Shown here piece by piece: positions 41,201-56,200 of a stretch of 64,000 bases of DNA (the first letter of the stretch is position 1; every line of letters starts with the position of its first letter). This stretch comes from Nymphalis io (lineage: Eukaryota; Arthropoda; Insecta; Lepidoptera; Nymphalidae): contig NC_065888.1 in assembly GCF_905147045.1 (NCBI RefSeq), positions 5,585,001 to 5,649,000 on the forward strand, given 5' to 3'. The notes under the pieces were generated by a model that saw only the letters and a program-made list of their open reading frames with translations, was not told where the DNA came from and ran no database searches. Made by a program: the position numbers and the translations under genes.

Positions 41201-44200
41201 GTCCATTGACCTTTTTGACGTAGTTCTACTGTAGTATTATATCAAATATTGAATTATAAACCACTGTGAACGATAATATTTATTCCTAGATATAAACATA
41301 TACCTAGTTACATATAATATATAAAGATCATAGGTCTTTGTAAATAGACTATTTCCTTTCATAACTGACACACAGACCTCGTTTCATCGAAACCGCACAG
41401 AATGATAATTTGCTTTCGCAGGGATTTTATTTCGAGATCAATCATTTAAAATTAACATATACATATGTGCGTTGAAGATAGCGGTTTCAAACCCGGGAAA
41501 ACATAATGGAGTTTTCAGGTGCTCAAATTTTGTTTATATTTCATCTCGTGCTCGGCGATGTCTGGTAGATTAGACCAACCCGCATTGCATCATCGTGAAT
41601 AAAGATAGAATAGTTATAATATATAAAACACATTAAATAATAAAAAAGTTAATCGCACTTCGAATTATAGGACATTGCGACATGACAAAAATTTACTATT
41701 AATATTAGAACGAATGCTCTTAACACAATAACTAGGTAACACACTTTTAATCTAACCAATCAGAACAACAACAAAACAGGCTGACAGTAAATAACGTATT
41801 ATGTACCATGAAATAGTCTTAGCATACTCTTTAAATTGCTAAATATATGAGGTTTTATTAAAATATAATTTAATTAGGTGTTTTATAAAAACTTCGATCG
41901 TGTTGATAAAAAGATGAAATTTATCTTTTACCCTGAGAAAACTTATATTAAGTATTAATATATAGCATATAACTACTGCCATTTCCGCCATTTTGTTTTT
42001 TTGATATCCATCCAGTTGTTTCTAAGACTGACTTATAATAATATTTACCTTCATATTTTCAGCAAATATTTGATGGACAATCATGACCTAGACATTCGTT
42101 AATTATATATATAACTTCTTGGTAATTATGCGTAAAAATTTATAACGTAACGTATGCATAAAAATTTCGTAAGTTATATGTTGTGACAACTATTTTACAT
42201 TAAAAGTAATGGATAACAATAACGGACCTTCCATTTTAACTATAATGTTTATAAATTTATTTTAATAGATTATATGATTAAAAATGTTACCTTGAAATAT
42301 ATGAACTTTTAACTGGTAACAAATTGAGAAATAAGTTGTCTTACCAAAATAGAATCAATTATTTCGAAGTTATGACATGACATACAAGGTTTTGATATTT
42401 GACCATTCGTTTCATAAGTAATGATGTTCATATAATTCAAATCAATATTTCAATTATTACAAATCGCTAAATGGAATTTAACAAACTATTAAAGATGAGA
42501 ATTTTACTAGAAAAAAATGAGGCTGGCCGGCTATTATTCTAAAGCCTAGTTTTAAAATCTGCTAATGAGCATCTCGTATCTGACGCCCCTAGGTATTCAC
42601 TGGTTGGCTTTTCCCTCGTCGTCATCGTCTAAGTGACTCGCTTGTTCCCGATTTTTTAGAGTTCTTTCAAAATTTACCCTTAATATTTCTAAAACAAAAA
42701 AGATAGTCTAGAAGAATAAATACATCAGAAAATCTTTGTAAAATTTTCTTAATAATATTTAAATAACTTACTATCGATATTTAACTCCATCTAACGTTAT
42801 CTTTTAGTAAGAATAAGAAACGATTATATTTGTTCCTTAGCTTTCTAATTTTCCCGCCAAATGTAAGCGACATAAGATTAATATTAACTCCCAACATAAA
42901 AATATTTGTTGATATAAAGTACAACTACATTGTATACATACTAAAAACCATAGGTATATATTAGTATAATTAAAGTAAATTCGTGCTACAATATTTACAC
43001 CTAATACCAATATCAGATTAATATGCATTAATATGTAGAGATAAAACTATCACGGTAGGATGCGCAAGCGATCCCGTGACGTCCCTTCGATAAGACGGAG
43101 TGGGTACCGCTGGTTTTTTAGTGAGTATTCCGGCGCCTTCAGTGCCGGCTATTCCCACATACCCACCCACCTCATGAAACGCGTAAATGCGTTCTTCCAG
43201 CGAAAAAAAAAAAAGAGATAAAACTAGATCGATGCTTGACATCTTTACTTACGTACGTATTTCGATAGTGCGTTGATTTTAATGAAATTTAATATTTATA
43301 TACGAGTAATTGCAGAAAAGCAGTAAATCTATACATATAATTAATTTATTTTGTAAAAAAATATAGGATGTCTAAAGTAAATACAAAAAACTAGTAACCG
43401 TAATTCGACCATTATCATTATTGAACATTGATGAAAAAAAGAAGATTTTGCATTTTTCAAATATTTTTTTTCTAATTCCAATTATTTTTATTGAGAACAC
43501 TGAAGTTCGTCCATGGCGACCCAACAAAAAACAGTCTATTGACAAAGAAGAAAATGATACGAAACTGTTTTATACTTTCCTATTTAAATATAAAAATATT
43601 GCGCTTAAAGTATTTTTGGGTCAACCCTTTGAAATTTTAAATTCTAAATGGGAGCTGCCACAAAATGGCGTCTAGCGTCATCCGTTGCAGTGTCGCATAC
43701 AATAGTGCTCGTTCACAATGAAAGTGAAACTTTATATGGCTTTTTTTCTTACCTTACTCTACTGCTTTGTCTGAAAGCTCATAAGAGTGGAATTTCTACC
43801 CGCATCGCTTCTGGGAAACCCTTTTGTTATGTTGTTTATAGATTAATTAACGAGCCAATGATTTATAACGGTTTTCCAATATATCTAGTAAAAGGTATTA
43901 CGTTTTTTTCTTAAATTCAATAACTTTTTGTATACAAGTATCAAACATTTTATCAAAGATATCGTAAATCCAATATTGGAAGTTATCTTATTATTAATAA
44001 TTTAGGATCAAGACTTGCACGAAATATGATCGATTTGCAGAAAAATTTGGCTTTTGCCAGCTATATTACTTTAATTTTGTAAAAATACTTTTATATTTAA
44101 GAAGTATCCTTACTAAAGTCTAAAGTGTGTATGTAATATAATTTTTTTGTGCAATTACCTTTTTAATGTTAACGATCAACCACCGTTATAAATGAATATT

Positions 44201-47200
44201 TATACTCTATAACGAAAATAAAAGACCAGCTTATGTATTTATTTACGGTAAAATAAGAATTAACCGCAATTTACTTTTATATTGCTTCATACGCTTCACA
44301 AACATCGTGAAGAGTTCATATCATATTTGTATTTAAAAAAAGTAAAGTTAGAGCCTCTACATGCCAAACTGTTGGACACACGCCGCCTTTCCTCTTGAGA
44401 ATAAGGCTTAGAGCTTTTTCCACCACGTTGCTCCAATGCTGGTGACACACGAGTGAGATTTTTCGTGTCATTTATACATGAAAAAATGCAAACATATGAT
44501 GTTATCCTTCACCGCAGACCACGAGATGAATTATAAACATGTCCGGCTTTTAACCCGTAATCTTCGGTTCAACTTCACGTGTTCTAGCCACTAAGCAACC
44601 TCGGCTCATTATTTTTTTTAAATACACATTTTTAATAACCTTTGCTCGTTAATTTTTATATCAAAGTATCACGATCAACTATTATTTAATTTTAAAATTA
44701 CCAAAATAACAACAAATAAATACATGTTATGCTTATAATTTAATAATTCCGAATACCGATTATATGAAGTACCGTCGAACGAATCACCGTTTTTCAATTT
44801 CTAACATCTATATTACCATATTATGTCGGTCGGCCTTTCACGCTCTTGGATTGGATAACTCATGCGAATTTGTTTTCGGTCCGCCAAAGTTTTTGCATCT
44901 GACAAAATATCCAGGCCAATCTACGCTATATTACCAAGACTTAGATATAAAATAGCTTCTTACATGGTATTGCTATTACAAATTAAACATGCTTCGAAAT
45001 AAAGAGGTTTTACTCGATGTGTTAACGAACTTAACGATTTTGTTCTTTGGCTATTTATTATTAAAACATTGATGATATTGTAATAATAATTAGTTATATT
45101 CGTTACTAATTATACGATTTTAATTCATTAGTTTTCCTTGAACGTGCATCGGGTGGACTAGTTTATATTGTTAAATTATATTTGATATTTACAACTGATC
45201 AAGAGTTAAAGTTTAGACATTAAACTGTGAAGTGTCGATAAGTTAGTGATTATAGTGTAGTGATGAAAAACTATTTTAGTGTATATAAAAAATTTTAAGT
45301 GTAAATAATGTTGACAACCGTTTACTCAAGGAACAAGCTGTTCCTATTATGTAGAGTAGGTACAGAAAAAAGATATTTATACGTTTATAAATGTAATCCT
45401 GTCATATCAGTCCATCAGAAGATAGTATCTATATAAATATGTTTTGTTTTTAGCGCTGTCATTGTTGCGAATTATGTTAATTAGTAATTATATCGTATTG
45501 CAAAGCTTTAAAAAAAATCATTTTTATAGAGATGCAGGAGGCATGACTTAATGTTGGTATTATTAAATAAAATCAAATCAGCGTGTTATTACCGGCCACA
45601 ATCGCATTGACCTTCACTTGATTTCGTATTGTGTAGCCCCGAGGTATGTTTGCCTTTATCGAGCTGTGGTTTCGACACAGACTCATCAACAATTCGTATG
45701 TCGTCGTAGTTTTTAAATTACCTTTATTTTCATCAATTAGCTTGTAATTAGAAGTATATAACTTTATTTCGTACCTTAAGACATAAATTATTGTGCGTTG
45801 TGTAAATTTTATGTCTAGTTTAACTTTAATAGATTTTACATCCATCAAATCTATTTTATTAAAGAAGAGACTTGTTTTGGCAAACAGTGGGATATTCATA
45901 AGCTGTTATAGCTTTAATTGTACTGATATATTTACGGCGTTATCTATAAATGTTTGTTGTAGATTACTTAAACAATGTTAGGTTTTCTTCTTTCAAATTC
46001 CAAAAAAGTGATGAAAGAAAGAGATACTTAATTAGACAGCTATACGTAAACAATATTTATATGCGAGGTCGTTCATTGTGAGTCAATAATCTTAAATATT
46101 TTATATAATAAAAAAATTTTAACGTCAAAAACATTACTGTCGAAACCAAACATTCGACAATCATTGTTCCCAGCCTCGAATAAGGTGCTAACCGTATGTT
46201 TGCGAACACTGCTCTTAATTATATATGTTGTTACGATAACACATTACGACGCGAGTGCTTACTACCGGTATACTTATTTGATATTACCTTGTATAATATG
46301 CTAAATTTACATTTGTTAGAATGTTTTGTATACATTCGCTTTACTAATTTTAAATATATACAAATTTGGGTACAAATGCATACAGTTTTATTCAAATAAC
46401 TTTCCTTTTCTAATGACTAGGGACTACTACATATTACAATGGTTTGGAGTGCATTCATAAATATTTAATTATGTAGAAACATGCTCATTTCTTCTTGATG
46501 ATACTAATTATAAACACAAATTAAACACATGAAAACTCAGTTATTTTTCTGTACGGATTTGAAACCTCAATCTTCGGTTAAGAATTACGAATTCTATCCA
46601 CTAGGTTAGCTTAGCTTATATAACTATTGGTATTTTATCCCCTAATATGCACGATTTCAAATGGAAAAGTTGTGCGAGTCATTCTTATCTGAACTAACTT
46701 TACGCCCTATAAACCTGTAATTATATTCAATCAATCGTCCCGTGCACCTCACATCTCCCCGGTTTTTTATTATCGCTAACTCAGGTCATTGTACGAACGA
46801 GCACTTAACGAGATTACTCCTAGCTCCCACCGACTTCGGTTCAACTCGTTTCAAGTAGCCTGCTTGAGGATGCGGCTTGCGGGTTGCGGCTGCGATCTTC
46901 GCAATCGCTTCAGATAGGTATCTTATGTAGCTTAAACTGTTTCACACGGGTACATCTTAAACTTTAATCCAAGTATATAAGTTATATTGCTGAACTTGTC
47001 TCGAAAGCTTAATTTATAGCTTTTATATTCGATTTAAAATTTATTGAATTATTTTGATAACCTACTTTTGCTTAGTTAAATTCGATATTTTTTATGTCAT
47101 ATTGTTTAGATTTTACCACACAACTACGTCAAGGTAAGCATGGTCAAACCAATTTATAAGCACGGTTTCTCTAAACTTACTCACCAATGTTTTTTTACAT

Positions 47201-50200
47201 TCCTACACGTAAAGCGACCAACCCATCAATTACAGCAACTAAAGGTTAAATCGTAATGGCTTATTTAAACGTCCATTAGAGCAAGTGAAAGTGTAATGTC
47301 TGAATTGTTCTAGTGACAATTTAAATTTTTTTTTTTAATCTTCGTTAACTAACTGTGAAATATATAGAATCGTAAATTATGACATTTTTTTTGCTAAAAA
47401 CAAAATGTTTGCTTACGTTTTTGTCTTTGAGACAATCCATTTGCGTTGATATTTAAATTTACATGTTTTAAGGATAAGAAACAGATTTTCCTGTTCACAA
47501 TTAATACTTTCCCTATTAATACACAAGTCAGAAATGTATAATGTGGATATAAGGGCAAAATTCTTGTTTTAATTTTACATTATTGTTGACGAAATATGCG
47601 ACAATTTTAAACGTGAATTTAGTCGTGGTTTATTTAGATTGTTTGGTTTAACTTTAAAGTTCATATAGTATTTATTAAGCGAAAAGCCTTTTATCACTTG
47701 CTTGGATGTCCTCCAATTAATGAACGTACCTCGCCAATACAGTATTTCTGCACCCCCTTTTGTATGAACCCTATTTTTAACTTTATGAATTTTTAAGTAA
47801 CGCTTGAATGTTCAAAAGATTGGAAATATCACTTGAGAATTTTGCTCTTATTTCAATAAAGTGTTCCCAGGATTTTATTTTTATCGGACGCTTACGTATC
47901 TAAGTTCTCTTCCCGTTTTTATTTATTCATGAGGCAAGGTCAATATTGTAACTCGGGGGCTTGATGAATCACAATAAACTGTATGATAGCGGTGACTCAT
48001 AATATACCAGACGGTTGAAAATTACTTCCAGGACCCATATCGCACCGTAGTTTTTATGATTACCTACGTTAACTAAGATTATAAGTGTTTAAATTAGAGA
48101 TATGGCGAATAGTGATTTGTCAGAATACCGAAGTTTCGACCACGCTCTCTACCAATGCGTCCAACATTTGCTTACTGAATATTTCACGTAATAAACATTG
48201 AGGGAAACAATTGAAAAAAGGGGAACTCAAAATCAGTAAAAACACTCATATTTTTTGGAGAGATTATTGTTATAGGGATAAAGCAATCATGGTAAGACTG
48301 TGCTTCAATACAGAACATGACCACGAAAATAATTCTCAATTAATAAAATAACAGAATCTATTAAATAACTGAAGCTTAAGCTATAATTTGAGATATATAT
48401 TGAAAAACGTACTAGCTCCAAATGGTTTTCCCACAATATTTATGAAAGGAAACCATTTTTCTTACGCACATACAATAGGTAACGGTCCTTACGTGGCGAA
48501 CCACATCACCACAAGCTTTTAGTGCCATTGTTTACGACACATCACTACGACATGAAAGACATGCTTCAATGGATGTTCGACTTCCTGCGATAAAGTATTT
48601 ATACATACTTAAGTACTGCCATAGAATATACCATATTGTATATTGAAATATATTTTACGAAACATTATTTTTAATGAGCATAATAAATAAATAAGGTTAT
48701 TGTTCGAATTAAAACTTACATATATAATAAAGATGGTTGAAAATCACTTATATATAACCACTTTGAAATATTTTCTGTTATACTTTTAACAATATGTTAC
48801 CTACTCAACGAAAGACATTGGGTCTATTACCCAATGTCTTGTCAATGCAATGTCATGTCACAGCGACGATTTCTATTTCTTTGTCTATATTTTAAAAGAA
48901 CCGCAAAAAAATTAAATTCATAAAATCATTAAGTACAATAAATCACTGTTTGTTTCGACTATGATATATTTCGGTATCTACCTGTACCTATTCTGTACAG
49001 ATAGCAAGCTATGTTATAATATAATAGAATTAAAAAAGTAAACAACCGTAAGTTTATAATATAAAAAACTAGTGTGCTCCGCGGTTACACCCGAGTTGAA
49101 TATGAAAATGTAAACATGATGCCTACAGTTTACTAGTTTGACGTCTTTAGTTACTGCTTCGTTCCCAAATTCGTAGGGTGAATATAACGTACATAGCTTA
49201 CCTCCTACCAAAAGAATGCTTAAATGAAACTGAATAGATTATCAAACACAAAAATTAAATTTGAAATTGCTTGGTATTTCCCAAGAATATCAATTTCTCC
49301 CACAACAACACTAGCTTAATAATATAAATATAGACATGATATTGACGAAAATAAAGAGACGTGAAAATCATACACCTTATTGGACAACTTTTAGTAATTA
49401 CTTAGGGCTTGATGCGAACATTATATAATAACTTTTTTCTCGCTTCCTTAATCTTTTTAAGCGAACCAGACAACCGCTTCCCGGCCTAGTCAAGTTACTT
49501 TCAAACCAGTGTAAGTGAAATATTTTATTTCCTGTTATTTCGACTTCCGCATTCGTAAGCAATGTTGATCCGACAGATTATTTAACTATATTTTCTTCGT
49601 AACGAAGGTGATTACTAAACATTCTTCAATTTAGATCTTGTTAATAATAAACAAAAAGATTAAATTACCTCGACTATGTGGTACTTTATAAAAGGAAATA
49701 ATGCCGTGGGAGGCTAGTTGCGATGATATCTCCATTCGTCAAAGAAATAGGATATCATTATAACAGTAATTCCACGAATTCATCGTTTTATAGGATCATA
49801 ATAATTGTTTATCTTTACTGAGAACTTTTACCTTTGAGTGACACAGTAAAGGCGCGCTTTATTTTTATAATGTTCATGAATCCGATTTCTAAATGGAACC
49901 TCTTCAAATTATATGTCGAAATATATAATTTGAAAGAGGTCATGTTACAATTTTGTAATAAGACCATTAGGTAAGACAAAGGTTAAAGATCAGTGTGTTT
50001 AGTAGCAATATTATAAATATTTTTTTAATCTATACTTACGTTTATTTATATTTATTTACTTTTTCGAAATCGACATTAGACAGATATTGCAATAACTGCA
50101 TATATTATTATTTTAACTCTTATTGAACAAGTAAATATCGTCTTCTTTTGAAGTGAGCAATAAACATAAAAATAAATTAAAAAAAATATGAATAAAAAAC

Positions 50201-53200
50201 ATGCGTAGCTATGTACGTACGTGCCTTCGAACGAACACATGATTGCATAAAAATTTATAATGAATTAAACAATATAGAAACATATGTTCACAAATTCTTA
50301 CATAAATAAATAATTACTATTTAGCTGATACGTCATAATAAATTCTTCGGCTTAGAGAAAGTGTTTTAAAGTTGACTCGAATGGTAGGTCGCAGTTCGTC
50401 CGTAGCTTGTTTTAAACCATCATTAGGTCGGTAATCGACCGAGGACAATGCTATCGAATACGTTATTATTTATATCGCTCATAATATCAACAACGTGTAG
50501 CTTTCATTTTCACCGGTTACTTTACCTAATGATGGGGAATATCATTACTAAGGTTATAGTGCTTCAAAATGCTTTTAAGTGTTAGTAGCTAATCGATTTT
50601 TAATTTTGTCGACTTAGATGATCGGCCTTACAGTGTGACGTAATGCCGCCAGGTATATAACATGGTAATTAGAGAACGCTATAAATATGCAACCATTAGA
50701 ACGACATACCGCTACTATGGCGCTATATGAAACATTTTGAGGCGCCTGGATCATTTCCATTTGTGATAGGACTAACCTGGTAATTACCTCCGCGTAATGG
50801 TTGTTTACTAGTCTCCGTCTAGCCAATGACTGTTATGTACAGCTTAGTATGTATATATGTATGTTATACGTAGGATATAATCTAAGTGACAAACATAGTT
50901 TGACATGTCTTTATTTTAGCAAGGTTGTAAAAAGTGTCTTGGATGTGTAGTGTAATCGATATTAAAGTGAAAAAAGAATTGTATTTATATTTTTTAACAA
51001 CATTAACAAAAGATTACCAGTTAAAAAAAACCGAGTTGTTCATAACATCTAATAGCTACAACCAACAATCACCTAACAACCAGATTCATAACTTTGAATT
51101 TTTTTTTTATGTACCTAATACATAAGCTTTTTTTACTTATAAGTATTTATTACCTTACCTAAGTTCAACTATCTAGACATGTCAACATTTAGTTAATTAT
51201 GAAATTCCTGTTTATATTTTTTTCGGTTATCTGTCTTGAAGGTCGTTAATGCACGTGGGTTCCAAGTTTCTACTGCCCCACTTCCTGGCATGCGCAGGCA
51301 CAGACCGGTTATCGATAGGGGCGCTATGATTCGAGTTTCGTTTCAAAATGGTACGGTTGCTATGATCATCCGGGTCATTGCAATTAATTCGACATGATTT
51401 AAATACGATGACTCTTTACGTCTTTCTATACTTGCTAATTAAACATTTTAAGTAAACAATTTATCGGTCAAGATAAGCCAAACGGTAAATGAATGGTGTA
51501 TAATAAAATCTTACTCTAATGAAATATTATTGTTGAATAATTGTTTTCCTTCAACATAAATAAGACTCGCCCATAATAAAATTTACTTCGACGATAACAA
51601 TATAAAATAGGTAACAAAGACGAATTTGAAGTGTCAAGTTAAAAGAAACATTAAATCGAAGTGTTGCATTTTATGACATTAATTTATTTTCATTGTTTCC
51701 TAGCGCTTACGTAATCAAGAAAAATTAACAAAATGCTACGACGGTTTAGCTATATTAGTATGTTTCGCTTTCATTATCAACAGAATCTTGCCGGAAGAAC
51801 GCACTTCGACCTCATTAGGGTCCGTTCACACAGACCGGCTCGGAGAGGAGAGCAGATTTTTATCACGTTGGAAACAGTGTTTTGAGTGATTGTAGTAAAG
51901 TTTATTTTTGCATTTGCACCTTTTTTGTCATTAAAAATGCCTGAACGCGCTTCGTGTGAAGTAATAAAAGGAGCCGACCGGCTCCGCTTGCGTGCTCTTT
52001 CTCGCTCGCACCCGCTTTCAGATCTCTTCCAGCCGGTCGATGTGAAATAGTTGGCGGCTCCGCTCCGGCCAATTCCAAGCGTATACGACCCGGTCTGTGT
52101 GAAAAGAAAAAAGCAGGCCGATGCTCTCCGAGCCGGTCTGTGTGAACGGACCCTTACATCGCCTCTATCGTTATAAAATTAATTTTAACTGTATATTTCT
52201 GTACCCTTTTATCGATTTTATGCAAGGAGAATTAATATATATATGATTCCATAAATATCAATAGTATTTAAATAATATGTCAGCATTTAAACGCGTCGGA
52301 TTAAAATGGTTTCCTAAAAAAATGTTTAAAATAATTAATAAATGTGATGCTACGAGTATTGCTTTAATGAAATCCGAAGTATCAGACGACGAGGGTGTAG
52401 TTTTAAGACAACAAGTAATTAACAAAATGGGAAAGAAATATTTGGTGCCGAGGCCGCCTCATGAAGGCGATAAACGATATGCAAAAAGTTACCATATGAA
52501 TTGGGTACAAGTTCTAGAAGAACTCAATTGGAAATTTAACAAAGTGAGTCAATGATTCCTTCCTTTTTTGTGTTAATACTATTAATACTTTAAGCTTTAA
52601 TAAACCTATTATGTGAACTAATTGTAATTTGATAAATATTTAAATATATTTTTCAATATAACATGACGTAACAAATAATAACATGACGTAACAAATAACA
52701 ATAGGAATTCGAGGAGTTCGATAAAAAATAAATTTAACTTTATATTGTAGTACTTTTTTCACTTATATATATATGTGTATATATATATATATTATTATTG
52801 TTATATTTAAGTTATTGCAAGATAATAATTGTTTGTGCTATTTATGCTATCTAAATTAACATAACACACTATATAAATAACATAGTTCTGAAAATAACAA
52901 CTAATATTTGATATGTAATTATTATAGGTATATAGATTCAATATATGTAATTTTATACCGAACTTTGAATATGAAATTAGTTATTTGCAAATTTCATCAA
53001 AATAAATCATTGAGTGCTACAAAAATAACAATCTCAACAACTTCGACAAAATTATGGTCGGTGTCAGATATTTTGACGACGACAAAAGTCAAAATACTCT
53101 ATATACTCTATGATTTCTCAGTTTGTATTTTTAGTCTGTGCTCAAATTTTTTATATGTAATGTTATATTCAGAATATTTTAACAGGCTTATATTTTGTAT

Positions 53201-56200
53201 AAGTAATAAGTGAAAACTTAATTGGTGCATGAAATATATTTAATTAGACTTAATCTCTGTTCTATTTTACTTAAATTAAAATTATGTATCAAATATACAA
53301 AAACAAGGTATAGTGAAAATACATTTAGATAAAACTTTAACAGTCAATATTTATAAAATACCGATTAGAAAACATCTCAGCTTCATTTCCGGAAATCTTA
53401 TACCGAGCTATTAATTGACGTGTCTACTAATGGAGTGTTAATCGACGTCTTTATTTCCTTTATCAACATCAATTTAGCATCAAAAGAACTAAAAAACAAC
53501 AACTATTGTTTGTATTCATTAGCATTCAAAAACGTTCCACAGACGTTACTCGTATGTTTTCTATGAAATTAATTAATTTTAAATAGCACATACATATCAT
53601 ATATATATATAACATCGAATTTAATAAATTACCTTTGTAAATTATTTTGTTTGAATTAACAAAAATAAATGCAGTCTGTAATTTTTTTGTGTGGCAATTG
53701 TACGGTTTAACAACAGGTTCCCAGAAACACTTCAAAATGTCTCTTAGGATAAAATACTGTAAGGGACGTTTGTGTGCAAAAGGTAGTTAGTGATTTCATG
53801 GATGATAGCACACCTTGAAAATGAAACGATCGCCTCCTGGTTATTAATTTATTGATAAAAAACCGGTTAGAGTATTTTCTTTGCCGAACCTGTGGTTTTT
53901 CTTTGACTACCAATACATAAATTTATTATATATATACATACATGGGATAAATGAATTTACTGGTGGTAGAGCTTTGTGCAAGCTCGTCTGGGTAGGTACC
54001 ACCCACTCATCAGATATTCTACCGCAAAACAGCAATACTTGATATTGTTGTGTTCCGGTTTGAAGGGTGAGTGAGCCAGTGTAATTACAGGCACAAGGGA
54101 CATAAAATCTTAGTTCCCAAGGTTGGTGGCGCATTGGATATGTAAGCGATGGTTGACATTTCTTACAATGCCAATGTCTAAGAGCGTTGGTGACCACTTA
54201 CCATCAGGTGGCCCATATGCTCGTCCGCCTTCCTATTCTATAAAAAAAAAAAAAAAGAATAAAAAAATAATAGTTAACAATTTGTAAGGAAAATCTGCTT
54301 GCTTTGTCTTACAAATTAAAGTAATTCCTTAAATACTTTTGTAATGGATATATGTCACGTTTCACTACGTACATATTGATAATGTAAACGCATTAATATT
54401 TAAATGTATTACAATTATCTCGAAACCGTTTGTAATTCATTCCAATACTTTTACGAATATACTTAAATTATTATAATTTTTTTAAATGTTTTATTTCTAG
54501 TCGTTTAAATGAGGACAGCAGTGGTATCTTGACATGATCAACATCAATCAATCTTCACATACTTGAATCAAGCAATAAATAAACCCATATAACTGAGCTT
54601 AACAGATTGGAACTGTGCCTGCCGGTAATGGAAACTTTACTAGGCTATAAAATGACCCAGCTTGATGTGCTTTTACAGATCTACGTATAAAATAAGGTTA
54701 CAATCTAAATGTTACCATTAGCGACCAGATGGATATGGTTGGTTTTGTAAACAAAAAGTATCATTTGAACTTTCTAGTATTTTTTTCATATAAAATGAAC
54801 GCTTGCTTAAGTACTCTATGTATTCGGACCTCCTTTATAATAAAGTTTAAACGTTGTACAGTTGTTTTTGGGGTTTGCGCAAAAGTTAAGTTATATTACC
54901 ATCAATGTGCAATAGGTAGCGCGTGGATCGTAACAAATAAAAAATTACAAAAAAATATTAAGAATCATTTCATGCGAGCTGTAGCTTACTTATCATTAAT
55001 ATTTAATTCGCAATTAAAAAAAGTACGGTCCAATGTTTTTTTTTTATAAACAGCCTTGTCAGCCAGTAACAAGATTCATAAGACAATGTATAAAACAAAC
55101 TTTTTTTATATATAACCCAAGTGATTGGAGTTAATATATTGTAATTATTAAACATTTATGTTAATGAAAGACATCTAATTGTATAAAAAGTATAAAAATT
55201 ATATTAATTAATATCGCTCCATATTAACTTCTTACTTTCAATGGAACCAGTGTGAGTTTCATGTAGTCGATTAGTGTAACGGTCGTTTTCCCGGTTCAAA
55301 GTCAGTTACGCAACTGTTCACCTGTTTTTATTATAACCTTTATATTAGCTTAACAAAGATTATAATTAGTTCACAGTCTCGAGTGATCTTCAATGATATT
55401 TCTTTATATTCGTGAACAAAGTCATATACATATTGCTAACTCTATAAACTATATATGTATGTATATTTGAAGATTCCTTACATTATATATACATTCGGTA
55501 AAAATATAATATTATTATTACATTTAATTTTTTATCAATTTAACACGCATGGCTCATGGGTGAACACTCGGAATTGACCGAATTGATTTATTTAAAAATA
55601 AAAACATGGTGATTTTTAATTATATCCTGAGAATAAAGAAGGGTTAGGAAATGTCAATATGAAAGAATAATAAAAATTTACGATTAAAAGTAAGTGTCTG
55701 TCTTTTGAGGTCCGTTTTGTGTATTATTGCTTCTTTAGTTACGACAACGATTGCGCCAGCGCACTTGTGTAGCAATTGAGGATATAATATGGTCAATCAG
55801 TTCAAGTGCACCGCGAGTCTGTTGGGGTCATGGGTAATATGCCATAGAAAAAGCGTACATATCTATATTATATTATTATAAAACGAATCAGCAATACGTC
55901 AATATTTATGAAATATAATCCTAGCCATTAAGTTACAAAAAATATACCATAAAACCAAGCTACGTTACTTTCCCACATTCAGAATCATAGTATTAGGTCC
56001 TTCCTCCACACAGCACGTGCTTATCTCATAAACGTCCGCTCTAAACAAAAAATCTCACAGATGTTGGAAATTAAAAAAAAAACGTACATTGAGTCTTGAT
56101 TTAGACAGCCGTTGAGATCAATGCAGCAGAGCATAATAGACAAAGATTTTGACCCCAGTTACTACGGAACTCTCGGCAGGTGTGCTTCACTTACACTCGT

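Larger units (their letters stand above)
40832..52276. other. Middle of the giant RhoGEF intron
   Basis: AT-rich with repeats listed separately. A GC-richer block at 46740-46925 could be a noncoding first exon or enhancer. A 108-codon minus-strand frame at 45573-45899 is unrecognised and probably chance. 48803-48835 is a short ACATTGGGT palindrome. Confidence 0.5.

Noticed and set aside
45573..45899. 108-codon minus-strand frame
   Set aside because: AT-rich, no recognised motif and no splice support; kept only as a remark on the intron.
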